In this document: in pieces, positions 10,853 to 21,885 of the stretch
How the letters are laid out: the number at the start of each line of letters is the position of its first letter
Position numbering within the stretch: position 1 is the first letter of the stretch
Assembly (NCBI GenBank): GCA_030180135.1
Contig: CM058233.1
Coordinates: forward strand, 25,081,615 to 25,145,614
Direction of reading: 5' to 3'
DNA from: Orychophragmus violaceus
Taxonomy: Eukaryota > Streptophyta > Magnoliopsida > Brassicales > Brassicaceae
DNA length: 64,000 nt
Translations under genes and position numbers: made by a program
Notes under the pieces: model-generated
The model's database searches: none
What the model was told of the DNA's origin: nothing
The model's input: the letters and a program-made list of their open reading frames with translations, nothing else

Positions 10853-11188
10853 GGCTGAGTTTGGAAACCATATACTCACTAGCAACAATATCACATGACC
10901 CACCATCAATGATAAGATTACATACCTTGTCTTGGATGGTGCAACGGATATGGAAGATGTTTTCTCTTTGGGCTAACTCATCAGGTTGAACCGTGAGGTT
11001 CAAGACTCTCCTTATGACCAGGGACTCTCCATATTCAGGTTCACATTCAACCTCCTCAAATTCAGCATCATCCATGATAGCATCTTCTTCATCTTGTGAC
11101 TCGTATTCTCCCGCATCTGTGAGAATCATCACTCTTGGGTTGGGGAAATCCTTAGCCATATGTCCCCTGCCCTTACACTTGAAACAAG
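10853..11188 (-). pseudogene. Captured Ty3/gypsy fragment: zinc knuckle and protease start
   Basis: On the minus strand it reads CFKCKGRGHMAKDFPNPRV, a CCHC zinc knuckle whose last Cys is Phe. An acidic linker follows, then RENIFHIRCTIQDKVCNLIIDGGSCDIVASEYMV in segments. This is the start of a retropepsin domain with DGGS in place of DTGS, as is usual in this chromovirus-type group. It belongs to a different gypsy lineage from the surrounding Athila-like DNA. Both ends are cut off, and it lies between two copies of the same LTR tip. The protein runs into LTR sequence at its C-terminal end (…SKLSLLN). Confidence 0.75.
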
Positions 11189-12401
11189 TGATAGGGGTCT
11201 AGTTTTATCCTATTCTACTGCAAGTGCACAGTTATGTGATTGTAGTATATAGGGTATCGAAATCCACAGAGACTCCGGTCAACGATAGATTAAGAACAGT
11301 AGAGAGTAAACTAAGATGAAAGAAATGTGAAGTAACTAAAAAGCAATGCGAGAAAGTAAATAAGTAGCAAGATTATCGGTTGTGAAAGCAGTTAATTAAG
11401 GGCGCTAAGTCCAGGGCGTTCTCAGGAAATCAGACAAGCAGACAAATCATTCAGTCAGGATCTAATTAAGCACAGTTCTAGAACTCAAATCACGGAATAG
11501 AATTAACCAACTGTCGTTGCGAGAATTCTCTAAGTCTAAGTGCAGCAATCCAAATTCCTTTGCAATTACTAACAGATTAAACCAGCATTAATTCCATGTT
11601 CGATATGTTCACAATTAAACTAAACCAAATTCCTTTGCGAGTAATTTAATTTCTCAACCTAAATAGTTCAGATTTTAAACCACACTTTCGTGTCGTATTT
11701 AGCAGCCTAAGATCTAGATTCTAATTGATCAGGTTAGAACTAGCTTTAAACGCAATTTCGATCGAAGAACAGATAAAGTTATGAATCCTTAACTGAATTA
11801 AACAAGTCTAGCAAGTCATGAAATCCTAAGTGAGAAACCCTAAACCTAACTATGAATCTACTCAGACATAGAATATGAAGACATAATCAATAAATAATTA
11901 GATATCATAAAAGAGATTAAACAAGTAAAGGGGTTCGAAAACTTCTCCAAAACAAATGTAGTACAGGATCAGATCAGCCCCAAAAGCTCTAAAAACTCTC
12001 TGCTCTCAATTATGAATGCGTATGTAAGCGTATGTAAAAAACTGATCTAAAAACCTAATTAAATAGCTAAAACACGTTTTGGGCTTCTGTGTAAATATCT
12101 GGAACTTCTGGGCTTTTCTGTAATATCAGCATTTCTTCATTAAACCGCCGAGTCTGGCCCATTCGCGTAGTGCATCGACCGATGCATGTGTGCGTCGATC
12201 GATGCAGATCCCAAAACTGGACAGTGAGTTCTCTCTCTCGGACCAAATCTCCAAATCACTCCAATAAGCTCCATAATCACCACTTGAGCTCCAAACGTGC
12301 GTGTACCTAATAAAACCTGCAAAAGACTCTAAAGGAACACCAAAAGACACTAAAACAGAGTAATATCTTGGCATAAAACCGGTAAAAACCATGATATATC
12401 A
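11189..12401 (-). repeat. LTR of element C (about 1213 bp)
   Basis: TGATAGGGG... to ...TATATCA. It is very similar to LTR A. The purine tract ACTCCCCCACACTTAGC (reverse strand) abuts it. The motif pair is at about 12,172-12,207. The hairpin at the tip has one mismatch (ATCTTGG). Confidence 0.85.
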
Positions 12402-13767
12402 ACTCCCCCACACTTAGCCTTTGCTTGCCCTCAAGAAAAACAGAGAACTAAAACATGGTGAAGAGGTTTGAAAACTTTCAGAAACTCTTTTTGTCCTAGA
12501 AGCAACAACATTCAGATTCCCCTTAGTAATCCACTGAAAGAATCAATCACAAGATATCAAGACCAACATATACTTCCCCCACACTTAGCAACTGTCCTAA
12601 ATAAACTCCACAATCACATTCACGCATTCAAATTCACCCTAATGACTTCTGCAAGTATTTAAGTGCGGTCTCACCTAAGGAGTATCGATCAAAGGCACAT
12701 GGATTCTTACCTTATCAGCTCTAGACCACCATACTATCTTTCTTTGGTCCCTTTCTTCTCTTTTCCCTTCCTTAGCATTCTGATTTTTCCCCATTGGGTA
12801 TCATTTTATTTTTTTTATCAGTGCTCTTCCCGTTAAGGGGTGTACTTTGGACACATTCCATGGATGCATAGGATATGATAGTTGTAGCTACCACTCCCAG
12901 AGACCACTTCGGAGTTACTAACTCATCCTCAGTTTATTATCTTTTTTTTATTTTATGGAAGGGGAGAAGGGAACCAAATAGGACAAGTTTACAGGCTGTG
13001 TCAGAACTAACAAGGGAATCCGACACAAAGTATACCAAGCCCTTAGGTGAGAAAATTAAGTCAGTATTAAGGTGAAGTCAGTAAAAGGATCCTCTGATAC
13101 CTGAAGTGATGTGGGTGTCCTCAGTAGGTTAATCTGTGATGGGGTTTTCTAATAGTCATAGATAGATCCTGCAACTTCATCCCGATGGTTACTTAAGTTC
13201 CTGCAAGTGCTGTTAATCTTCTCAAAAATATCATTGTTTCTAACTTAAACTGGTTTTGACTCGATAAAACAAAATTTTTTTTTTTTTTGAAAAACATACT
13301 GACTCTAAGAAAACAGAAAGATAGATGTCAGTAGCACCTCCCCCACACTTAAGACACACTGTCCCCAGTAGTGTCAAGCGAAGGATTGGTAAAAAGAAAG
13401 AAAAAGTTAAATGTTAATGGACGTGTTGAGTTCTGTCTGATTTTTACCTCTGTCGCACAGGCATCGACCGTTGCACTAGGTGCATCGACCGTTGCTAGGC
13501 GATTTTTCGTGTATGGTCGATCGTTGCTCAGGACCGCAACGATCGCTGCAATGCGATTTCGATCGTGTTGTGACGATCGACACAGTGGTGTGTCGATCGA
13601 CGCACTGCGATTCGTCCGAGACCTGCAGACATAAACTCACCAAAACCAGAAACAAAACGTAAAATCCTACAAAAACACCAAAATCAAAATGCAAAAATGA
13701 AAACAGTGGGTTGCCTCCCACTCAGCGCTTGTTTAAGGTCATTAGCTTGACCGGACGAACATGATTT
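12402..13767 (-). other. 3' UTR of element C
   Basis: This is non-coding and near-identical in layout to A. Purine-tract-like sites lie near 12,403-12,417, 12,573-12,588 and 13,340-13,353. The motif cluster is at about 13,462-13,612. Confidence 0.6.
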
Positions 13768-14320
13768 TTAGGCACCAAGAGATCTTGACAGAGACTTTGA
13801 TTGTCTCTGTGCAAGTCTCCTCATCCAAGGCGGCGAGTAGGCTGTATCAGAATGCTCTTGTCCAAGAAAAGAAGGAGAGAAACGTTCCCCCGGATCCAAA
13901 ATCACGGTGTCACTTGGCTGCTTATCATCTCCATCCATAATGGTGAATGTTTGCCCATCAATCAGCGGCTTGCGCAGCTTATCCATCTCATAATGCAGCG
14001 GCTCATCTCCCAGGTGGAGATCAATCAGACAGTGTCTAACATCTATTACCGCTCCTGCTGTTGCTAAGAATGGTCTTCCAAGTATCAACGCGTCATCAGG
14101 ATCACTGTCATACTTCAGCACTAAGAAGTCTGTTGGAACCAAGTAGTTTCCAACTCTCACCGGGATGTCCTCAAGGAGTCCTTCTGGAACCTTTATAGAC
14201 TGATCAGCTAGGACAAGAGAGGTCCTAGTGGGTCTAAAATCCATCATACCCAGCTTCTCTGCCACATAGTATGGCATAAGACTTCCAGCAGCTCCTAAAT
14301 CACAAAGAGAGCGCCTAAAA
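13768..14320 (-). pseudogene. Gag-protease C-terminal fragment of element C
   Basis: The minus frame runs from about FRRSLCDLGAAGSLMPYY, with the catalytic Asp of the DLG motif present, through the typical ADQS...GLLEDIPVRVGNY and LILGRPFLATAGAVIDV protease segments. It ends in a short C-terminal tail (stop at 13,768). The N-terminal part is missing because of the junction with D near 14,320. This part is less damaged than its counterpart in A. Confidence 0.8.
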
Positions 14321-14415
14321 ACTTAGGGTTTAGACACGGTCCTGTGTGTCGATCGTCACATCTTCGCACTTGCATCGATCGACACTGCTGTGCACCGATC
14401 GACACTACGCGTGAG

Positions 14416-15504
14416 ATGATGGGAATGATGGAGCAGTTGTTGGAAAGACAGGAAGAGGATTTGAACTACATCAATAGCTCTGGATTCCAAGGAAACAGGT
14501 TTGGTAATCAGCAAGGTAATTCTTATCAGAGAGCCTATGGATCATCTTCTTATCAGACACCTCCTGCTGCTGATGCTTATAAGAGCAAGATGGAATCCAT
14601 GATGCAGCAGTTGCTAGAGGATCAGGCTAAGACTGCTGTAAACTTCAACATGAAGCTGGATGCTATACATGAAAATCTGAATGGGAAGTTTGAATACTTG
14701 AGCTCACATGTGAAGAAGCTAGATATCCAAGTTCAGCAGACAGCTGGAGCAATACAAAGACAAAATGAAGCTAGGAAAGCTGAACAGTACAGATCCATCA
14801 AAGCTGTGACCATAAGAGATGGGATTGACTTGCTGGGAGAAGAAGAGAGCATAATCTCGGATTTTCTGGATGAATTATGTCTGTCTGAGACTTGCATCGA
14901 TCGACACAACTCAAGCATCGATCGATACAGTCCCGATACGTCTGATGAAACTGCTCGAAATCGCCTTGTGTCGATCGACACACATCGTGCATCGGTTGAC
15001 ACAGAACGCAGACGTGACCAGAGACCTATAACAGTTCCAGGACGAGTCTATAAGCCCTCCGTGTCGTATCCTAAAGTTCCTAAACTGTCTAAACAGGAGC
15101 TAGAAGTGGCTAACTGCATGAAAGTGATGGATATGAAGCAGAAAGCCACCATTGATGGACATACCTTCAGTGTTGAAGAGGAACCAGAGATTCCTAGTGG
15201 AGAGGAGAAGATGGCAGTTCATTCTGAACTTGCTCTAACATCTTCAGAAACTGCAACTGCTCTTAAGCAGAAAGCTCTTGATCTCTTGCATCCACCAAAT
15301 CACAGGTATAAAAATCCTACACTTAAACCTCCTAATTCATCAGCTGTGAATGCAGGAAAACGCAGAATCCCACCCAAGCTTCGCTCCCGCCCTGGATCTC
15401 TTCCTTCGTTCCTTGGCAAACCTCATGATCATAATGCCTATACGCCACCTTGGATGAAGAGATATTCACAGAGACACTCAAAGTATCTGTTGAAACCCCC
15501 ATGA
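14416..15504 (+). CDS. Central Gag-like protein, element D (362 aa)
   Basis: I chose the ATG at 14,416 (MMGMMEQLLERQEE), which matches the start in B. The open frame continues 72 bases upstream from a GTG at 14,344, but that part only translates the leader motifs. Layout: helical MMEQLLE and EMMQQLLE-type repeats, a Q/N/G/Y-rich stretch, the TIRDGIDLLGEEESI block, the IDRH/SIDT stretch translated from the DNA motif (about 14,896-15,002), and a proline-rich basic tail. There is no Gag core and no protease. The frame is fully open. Product and role are unknown. Confidence 0.6.
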   Translation: MMGMMEQLLERQEEDLNYINSSGFQGNRFGNQQGNSYQRAYGSSSYQTPPAADAYKSKMESMMQQLLEDQAKTAVNFNMKLDAIHENLNGKFEYLSSHVKKLDIQVQQTAGAIQRQNEARKAEQYRSIKAVTIRDGIDLLGEEESIISDFLDELCLSETCIDRHNSSIDRYSPDTSDETARNRLVSIDTHRASVDTERRRDQRPITVPGRVYKPSVSYPKVPKLSKQELEVANCMKVMDMKQKATIDGHTFSVEEEPEIPSGEEKMAVHSELALTSSETATALKQKALDLLHPPNHRYKNPTLKPPNSSAVNAGKRRIPPKLRSRPGSLPSFLGKPHDHNAYTPPWMKRYSQRHSKYLLKPP

Positions 15505-16838
15505 GTCCGATTCCTTTCCCATAGTCAAGCTACTGACTTTAAACAAGCGCTGACTGGGAGGCAACCCACTAGTAGGTTCGTTTTTCTTTTCATTTTTCGT
15601 TTTGATTTTGGTGTTTTGATTTTTCTTTTTGAGTGTGTTCAGAGCCGAGAGAAACAGGATAAATCGCACTGCATCGATCAACACATATTGTTCATCGGTC
15701 GATGCAGTTGCGATTCATGGTTTACCGATTGGATTGCGGTTCAGACATCGGTTATCTACATAACCGCAAGCATATTCGCCTTGCATCGATCGACACCCTT
15801 GTGGCATCGATCGACACAGGGCGACGACAGTAAGTAATCTGCAACTTTTCGGTTTGTTTCAATTTGATTATTTTTCTCACCGAGCCTAACCTGGATTACA
15901 CTGGGGACAGTGTAGTTCAAGTGTGGGGGAGGTAGCTACTGACACACGCTTTTGTTTTCTTATGAGTCAGTCCTTTGTTTTTCAAAATTGTTTTATTGAG
16001 TCAAAATCTGTATGAAACTATGATTTTTCGAGGAAATTTTTCGCTTGAACAGGAACTAAGTAACCATTGGACAGACTTGCAGAGCCTCTATGACTGTTAG
16101 AAAACCCAGACACGGATCAGCCTACTGAGAACACCCATATCACTTCAGGTATCAGAGGATCCTTTTACTCACTTCACCTTTAATACTGACTTAATTTTCT
16201 CACCTAAGGGCTTGGTATACCTTGAGTCGGATTCCTTTGTTAGTTCTGACACAGCCTGTAAACCTGTCCTATTTGGTTCCCTTCTCCCCTTCCATAAAAA
16301 AAAAAGAGATAATAAATTGAGGATGAGTTAGTAACTCCGAAATGGTCTCTGGGAGTGGTAGCTACAACTATCATATCATGTGCATCCATGGAATGTGTCC
16401 AAAGTACACCCCAAAACGGGAAGAACACTGATAAAAAAAAATGATACCCAATGGGGAAAAATCAGTTGTTAAGGAAGGGAAAGAGAAGAAAGGGACCAGA
16501 GAAAGACAGTATGGTGGTCTAGAGCTGACAAGGTAAGAATCCATGAGCCCTTTGATCGATAATCCTTAGGTGAGACCGCACTTAAATTGCTTATAGAAGT
16601 CAGTAGGGTGAATTTGAATGCTTGAATGTGATTGTGGAGTTTACTTGGGACAGTTGCTAAGTGTGGGGGAAGTATATTGTGGTCTTGAGTTCTGTAGGAA
16701 AGTTTTCCGTGGTTTACAAAGTGAATGTGAATGCGAAAGTTCCTAGGACGAAATGAGTTTCTGTGTTTTCAAACTTCTTTTCTTATACTTTGGTTCTTTA
16801 CTTGCTTGAGGGCAAGCAAGAGATAAGTGTGGGGGAGT
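15505..16838 (+). other. 3' UTR of element D with three polypurine-tract-like sites
   Basis: This is non-coding. Tracts GTGTGGGGGAGG, GTGTGGGGGAAG and GTGTGGGGGAGT lie near 15,921, 16,658 and 16,828; the last abuts the LTR. The motif cluster is at about 15,671-15,822. Confidence 0.6.
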
Positions 16839-18022
16839 TGATATACCATGGATTTTAGGGATTTTAGCCATGGTATATATCTTATTTATCGAGTCTTTTA
16901 TTATGTTTTGGAGTCCTTTTAGTATGTTTATAGGTCTAGACACGTTTGGAGCGGAATTGGATATTATGGCTCATTCTGGAGCTATTTGGAGCATTTGGCC
17001 GAGATGAAGAGTTCACTGCCCATATCTGACATGTGTGTCGATCGTTGCAAGGTGTGCATCGATCGACACAAGATCGTGACACAGACTTCTCGCGGCGTTT
17101 AATGAGAAGAGTTTGGATATTGCAACTTTGCCCAGAAGTTCCTCATAATTACAAAGAATCCCCAGCCGACTTTAGACCATTATATTAGGGTTTTTAAGCC
17201 ATTGTTTAGGCGACGCTTTTACTAAGTCTTATTTTATTCTCGGAGAGAGAGTTGAGGGGCTGATCCTGATCTCGAAAAAGAGAGGATTTTGAACCCCAAT
17301 TCTTTATTTGATTTTATATTATTTGGTTTTCTATTCAAGATGTTTTCTGTTCCGATAATTATGTCTGAGTAGATTACCTGTTAAGTTTAGAGATTCTCAT
17401 TAGGGATTTCATGGAATTATAGGTTGATTAATCTGTAGGGATTCATACTTGCTAGTTCTTTATCTAAGTTATTCTTAATGCTTAATCTGAAGTAGCTATC
17501 CAGATTTATGATGTTAGGTTGATTTCCGCAACGACAGTTGGTTAATTAGCTAGAAAGAACCTAGATGAGCAATTGAATTACTCGCAAAGTAATTTGGTTT
17601 AATTGAATTGTGAACATATTGAACTCGATCTTAAAGCTAGTTTAATCTTTTAGTAATTGCAAAGGAATTTGGATTGCTGCACTTAGACTTAGAGAATTCT
17701 CGCAACGACAGTTGGTTAATTCTATATCTTTGTTTGAGTTCTAAAACAGTTCTTAATTAGATTCCGCTTGATTGATTGCCTGTGTTCCTGATTTCCTAAG
17801 AACTCCTTAGACTTAACGCCTTCGCCTTCTGATTTACAAACTCACTTGATATACTTTTCTGCTGTTTGATTTACTGCTTTCCCATATTGCTTTCTCCTAG
17901 TTTTAACTTGACCGTTCTAAATCTATCGTTGACCGGAGTCCCTGTGGATTCGATACCCTAAGTACTACAACTACATCACTGTGCACTTGCAGTTAGTATA
18001 GGGATTAAAACTAGACCTATCA
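16839..18022 (+). repeat. LTR of element D (about 1184 bp)
   Basis: TGATATACCATGG... to ...GACCTATCA. The tip hairpin ATACCATGG/CCATGGTAT is intact. The motif pair lies at about 17,036-17,075. It is immediately followed by a second, truncated LTR end. Confidence 0.85.
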
Positions 18023-18212
18023 ACATCCACCTCGCTTGATTCGTTTACTTGCTATTTTGTTTACTGCTTTACAATCCGCTTCGCTTAGCTTAATTCGAAC
18101 TACTCATAATCTATCGTGTGACCGGAGTCCTTGTGGATTCGATACCCTAAGTACTACATCTGCATCACTGTGCACTTGCAGTTAGAATAGGAATAATTCT
18201 TGACCTATTAGT
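18023..18212 (+). repeat. LTR 3'-end fragment
   Basis: It carries the conserved LTR tail (GACCGGAGTCC...GTGCACTTGCAGTTAG) and ends GACCTATTA, where the family ends in CTATCA. It abuts Tat-element integrase sequence, so an old LTR probably sat inside the Tat element before deletion of everything to its left. Confidence 0.7.
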
Positions 18213-18545
18213 GAACAGTTCCGTGGGTCGGTGTATGAATGGTGCGTGACGTTGACACTTTTCACACTTGTTGGAATAGGTCTCGCAATCAGCTATCATA
18301 GTCGGCCAGTAGTGACCATTTAACTTGATTTTGAGAGCGAGAGACCGGCCTTCGGAGTGATTTCCGCATTCCCCTGAATGTGTTTCTTCGAGAACTCGGC
18401 GGACTTCATCTCCTTCTATGCATCTAAGAAGAATTTTATTGGTCGAGTACTTGTAGAGGATACCGTTGTGTATCGTATATCGCGCACTTCTGACCTTAAG
18501 TCGTCGTGCTGCCCACTTATCTTCGGGAAGTTTTCCCTCTGTCAA
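18213..18545 (-). pseudogene. Tat integrase N-terminal zinc-binding fragment
   Basis: On the minus strand an HHCC-type finger is visible (HSGECGNHSEGRSLALKIK, then YWPTMIADCETYSNKCEKCQ). The catalytic core is missing because the sequence is cut at 18,213 by an LTR fragment. It aligns with the same segment of Tat element F at about 43,240-43,380. Confidence 0.8.
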
Positions 18546-18563
18546 TTACGTTCTTATTTCTTG

Positions 18564-19150
18564 TCACCAATCCTCATTGTTGTCTGTTAAGAGTGCGATG
18601 AGATCGGTGCCTTTCACATGTTTAACATGACACGCGTCGGCTTGGTCATCCTGTTGGACTGCGAGAACGACATCATCAGAAATGGATTCTTCGTGATTGC
18701 TCTCGGGCGGCGGGATACTTGGTTCGTGAATCGTCTCTACTGGGATTCGTCGACAGAGGTTGGGATTCGATGCCAGAGATGCGAGTGCATCTGCTGGGGC
18801 ATTTTCTTTCCTCGGTATCTGGACAATATCAAAGAACTCGAAAGAGCTGGTAAGCTCCAATGCCGCCTTTCGATAGGCTTCCATTCGCTCGTTTTTAGCT
18901 TCGTAATCTCCGTTGATTTTATTTGCAACAAGCATGGAGTCGCAATGGGCCAAGAGATGTCGCACTCTGATTTCTCTAGCTAGTCTGAGACCGGCTAACA
19001 GAGCCTCATACTCGGTTGTATTGTTAGATGCCGTGAAACCCAGCTTATATGATTGTTTTAGTACTTCTCCGGTTGGTGATATGAGACGCACTCCTACCCC
19101 GGCTCCCCGTTTTGATGAAGTGCCATCAACAAATAGTTTCCAGTTCTTGT
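18564..19150 (-). pseudogene. Additional (archaeal-type) RNase H domain of Tat element
   Basis: The minus frame includes LISPTGEVLKQSYKLGF, ASNNTTEYEALLAGLRLA and KENAPADALASLAS. These are the typical active-site neighbourhoods of the extra RNase H found only in Tat/Ogre-type gypsy elements. A separate frame carries the preceding part, so the polyprotein is broken. Confidence 0.8.
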
Positions 19151-19169
19151 CTTCTACCTGAGTATCGAC

Positions 19170-20640
19170 GTCTAATTCAGGTGATAATTATACGAGGAAA
19201 TCAGCTATTACCTGAGACTTCGCGGTTGTCCTATTTCTGTACTCGATGTCGTACTCGCTAAGTTCCACTGCCCATTTCGCCAGGCGGCCAGATTGTCCTG
19301 GGCAGTGTAAAGATTGTCCGAAGAGGCTGGCTACTCAGCACGGCAATTGAGTGTGACTGGAAGTAAGGTCGTAACTTCTGTGTCGAGATAACGACTGCGA
19401 GAGCCAGTTTTTCCATTGCGGGATATCTGGTCGCGGCCCCGTTCATCGTCTTGCTCATGTAGAAGATTGGCTTTTGCTCCCCCCGATCTTCTCGAACTAG
19501 TACACCGCTGACTGCAGTTGTTGAGACCGCGATGTACAGGAAGAGTGTCTCGCCGTTTTCGGGCTTTGATAGTATTGGCGGGTTCGATTAGTACTCTTTA
19601 AGATGAATGAAAGCTTCCTGACACTTCTCGTCCCATATAAACCTCTTGTTTCCCCGGAGGAGTTCATAGAAAGGCAGGCATTTATCCGTCGAACGAGATA
19701 TGAATCTGTTCAGGGCGGCTATGCGACCGGTTAGACGTTGACCTCTCGTGTATTCTTGGGAGATGGTAAGTCGATTATCGCCGAGATCTGTTTTGGATTA
19801 GCTTATATCCCTCTTTTGGTGACCACGTATCCGAGGAACTCTCCTGATGTTACTCCAAACGTACATTTTACCGGGTTAAGCTTCATTCTGTATCGGTTAA
19901 GGATGTTAAAACATTCCTTCAGATGGCCGACATGCTGAGATGCGATTAAGGATTTAACCAACATATCTTCAATGTATACCTCCATCGCCGTGCCGAGTTG
20001 GGCTGCGAACATTCGATTGACCAATCGTTGGTATGTAGCGCCGGCGTTCTTAAGGCCAAATGGCATGACCTTGTAACAATAAGTGCCGCGTTCCGTAATG
20101 AATGCTGTCTTCTCCCGGTCGTCTGGATTCATAAGAATTTGATTGTATCTTGAAAACGCATCCATTAACGAAAGCAGCTCGTTCCCTGCCGTGGCTTCAA
20201 CAAGTCTATCGATATGCGACAAGGGAAAGCTGTCCTTTGGACAGGCTTTGTTGAGATCCGTGAAGTCGACACAGACTCTCCACTTTCCGTTTTTCTTCTT
20301 AACAACGACCGGATTGGCAAGCCAGTCGGGATACTTGATTCCTAAATCGAGCCGACATCGAGTAGTTTGTCCACCTCGTCGTTGACGGATTTGGCTCTTT
20401 CTCGACCGAGCTTACGCCTTTTTTGCTTAATTGGCTTGTAAGTCAGGTTTACATTGAGTTTGTGCGTTGTGATTGTTGGGTTGATACCTTTCATATTCTT
20501 CACTGACTATGCGAAGGTCGCAACGTTTTGCTGTAAAAAGGCGATTAGCTCCTTTTGTATATCTTCAGGCAATTTTGCACCGATCCCTACGCATTTGTTT
20601 GCATCAGAGTCATCGATGACGATTTTCTAGATAAGCTCTT
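19170..20640 (-). pseudogene. Tat reverse transcriptase and RNase H (broken)
   Basis: RT is readable at 19,803-20,222 on the minus strand (SLMDAFSRYNQILMNPDD, GTYCYKVMPFGLKNAGATYQ). The catalytic box reads YIEDM rather than YIDDM, so one metal-binding Asp is replaced. The RNase H part (19,258-19,458; AVVISTQKLRPYFQSHSI) lies in another frame. Several stops separate the pieces. Confidence 0.8.
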
Positions 20641-20684
20641 TTTCGGGCCCTTTCTGCCTTGTTCAGTATTGATCATGCATGACG

Positions 20685-20689
20685 GTACC
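20685..20689. other. Target-site duplication GTACC (left) of element I
   Basis: GTACC directly precedes the left LTR. The same five bases follow the right LTR at 27,139-27,143. When joined, the Tat sequence is continuous across the insertion. Confidence 0.95.
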
Positions 20690-21885
20690 TGATAGGTCAA
20701 GAATTAATCCCTATACTAAACTGCAAGTGCACAGCAATATCAATGTAGTATATAGGGTATCGAAATCCACAGAGACTCCGGTGTTCAATAGCTCAAGAAC
20801 AGGAATTTAACTAGGAAGAAAGCAATGTAATTGAATTAAAAGCAATGCAAGAAAGTAAGCAGATAGCAAAGATTGTTGGTTGTGAAAGCAAGTTATTAAG
20901 AGCGCTAGGTCTAGGGCGTTCTCAGGAAATCAGACAAGCAGACAGTTCATTCAGCAAGGATCTAATTAAGCACAGTTCTAGAACTCAAAACACAGATATA
21001 GAATTAACCAAATTCCTTTGCGATAATTCTCTAAGTCTAAGTGCAGCAAACCAAACTTTCGTTTGCGAGAACTAACAGATTAAACCAGCTTTAATTCCAA
21101 GTTTGATATGTTCACAATTATTCTAAACCAAACTTCCGTTTGCGCAAAGTTTAATTGCCCAATTTAATTAGTTCAGATTCCTAAACCCCACTTCCGTGAC
21201 GTATTTAGCAACCTAAGATCTAGATTCTAATTAATCAGGTTAGAACTAGCTTTAAGCACAATTAAATTGAAGAACAGATATAGTTTGAATCCTTAACTGA
21301 AATTGAACAAGTCTAGCAGGTCATGAAATCCTATGTGAGAAACCCTAAACCTAACAAGGAATCTACTCAGACATGATTGATGAAAACATAATCATAGAAA
21401 TAATAGATTGCATAAAAGATAAAAGATTAAAGGGGTTCGAAATCTTCTCCAAATACAGATGATGTAACAGGTTCAGATCAGCCCCAAAAGCTCTAAAAAT
21501 CCTTTGCTTTTAATTATGAAAGCGTATCTAATAAAAACAGCTAAAACTTAATTATATAGGTATAATCTCGGTCAGGGGCTTCTTTGTAAATATCAGGAAC
21601 TTCTGGATCAAAGTGCAATATCTTGATTCTTCTAAACCGCCGAGTTTTGGCCCATCTCGCTGGTGCATCGATCGATGCTAGGCATGCAACGATCGACACC
21701 TTTCTCTGTTTCGGACAGTGAACTCTATCTCTCGGCCAAACACTCCAAAAATCTCCAAAAAGTGCCAAAATCACCAAATATGCTCCAAACCTGATTATAC
21801 CTGTAAAAGACTCTAAAATAACACAAAAGACACTACAAACACAACTATATCATGGCATAAAACCTGTAAAAACCATGATATATCA
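20690..21885 (-). repeat. 3' LTR of element I (1196 bp)
   Basis: TGATAGGTCAAG... to ...TATATCA. It is nearly identical to 25,943-27,138. The motif pair TGCATCGATCGATGC / CAACGATCGACAC lies at 21,664-21,699. Hairpin arms TATATCATGG and CCATGATATA form the tip. Confidence 0.92.

Larger units (their letters stand above)
11189..14325 (-). mobile_element. Athila-like element C (3' LTR plus 3' internal part)
   Basis: On the minus strand it keeps the C-terminal gag-protease (about 14,320-13,768), the 3' UTR and the LTR (12,401-11,189). It is a close relative of A over about 998-4,130. It is cut inside the protease near 14,320 and joined head-to-head to element D. Confidence 0.8.
14326..18022 (+). 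mobile_element. Athila-like element D (deletion derivative, 5' end missing)
   Basis: It contains part of the leader (14,326-14,415), a Gag-like frame (14,416-15,504), the 3' UTR and the LTR (16,839-18,022). The primer-binding site and 5' LTR are lost at the head-to-head junction with C. It is collinear with B and near-identical to X. Confidence 0.8.

Noticed and set aside
10788..11159. The captured gypsy fragment as part of the surrounding Athila-like element
   Set aside because: Its zinc knuckle and DGGS protease belong to another gypsy lineage, and Athila-like copies here use a DLG-type protease without this knuckle.
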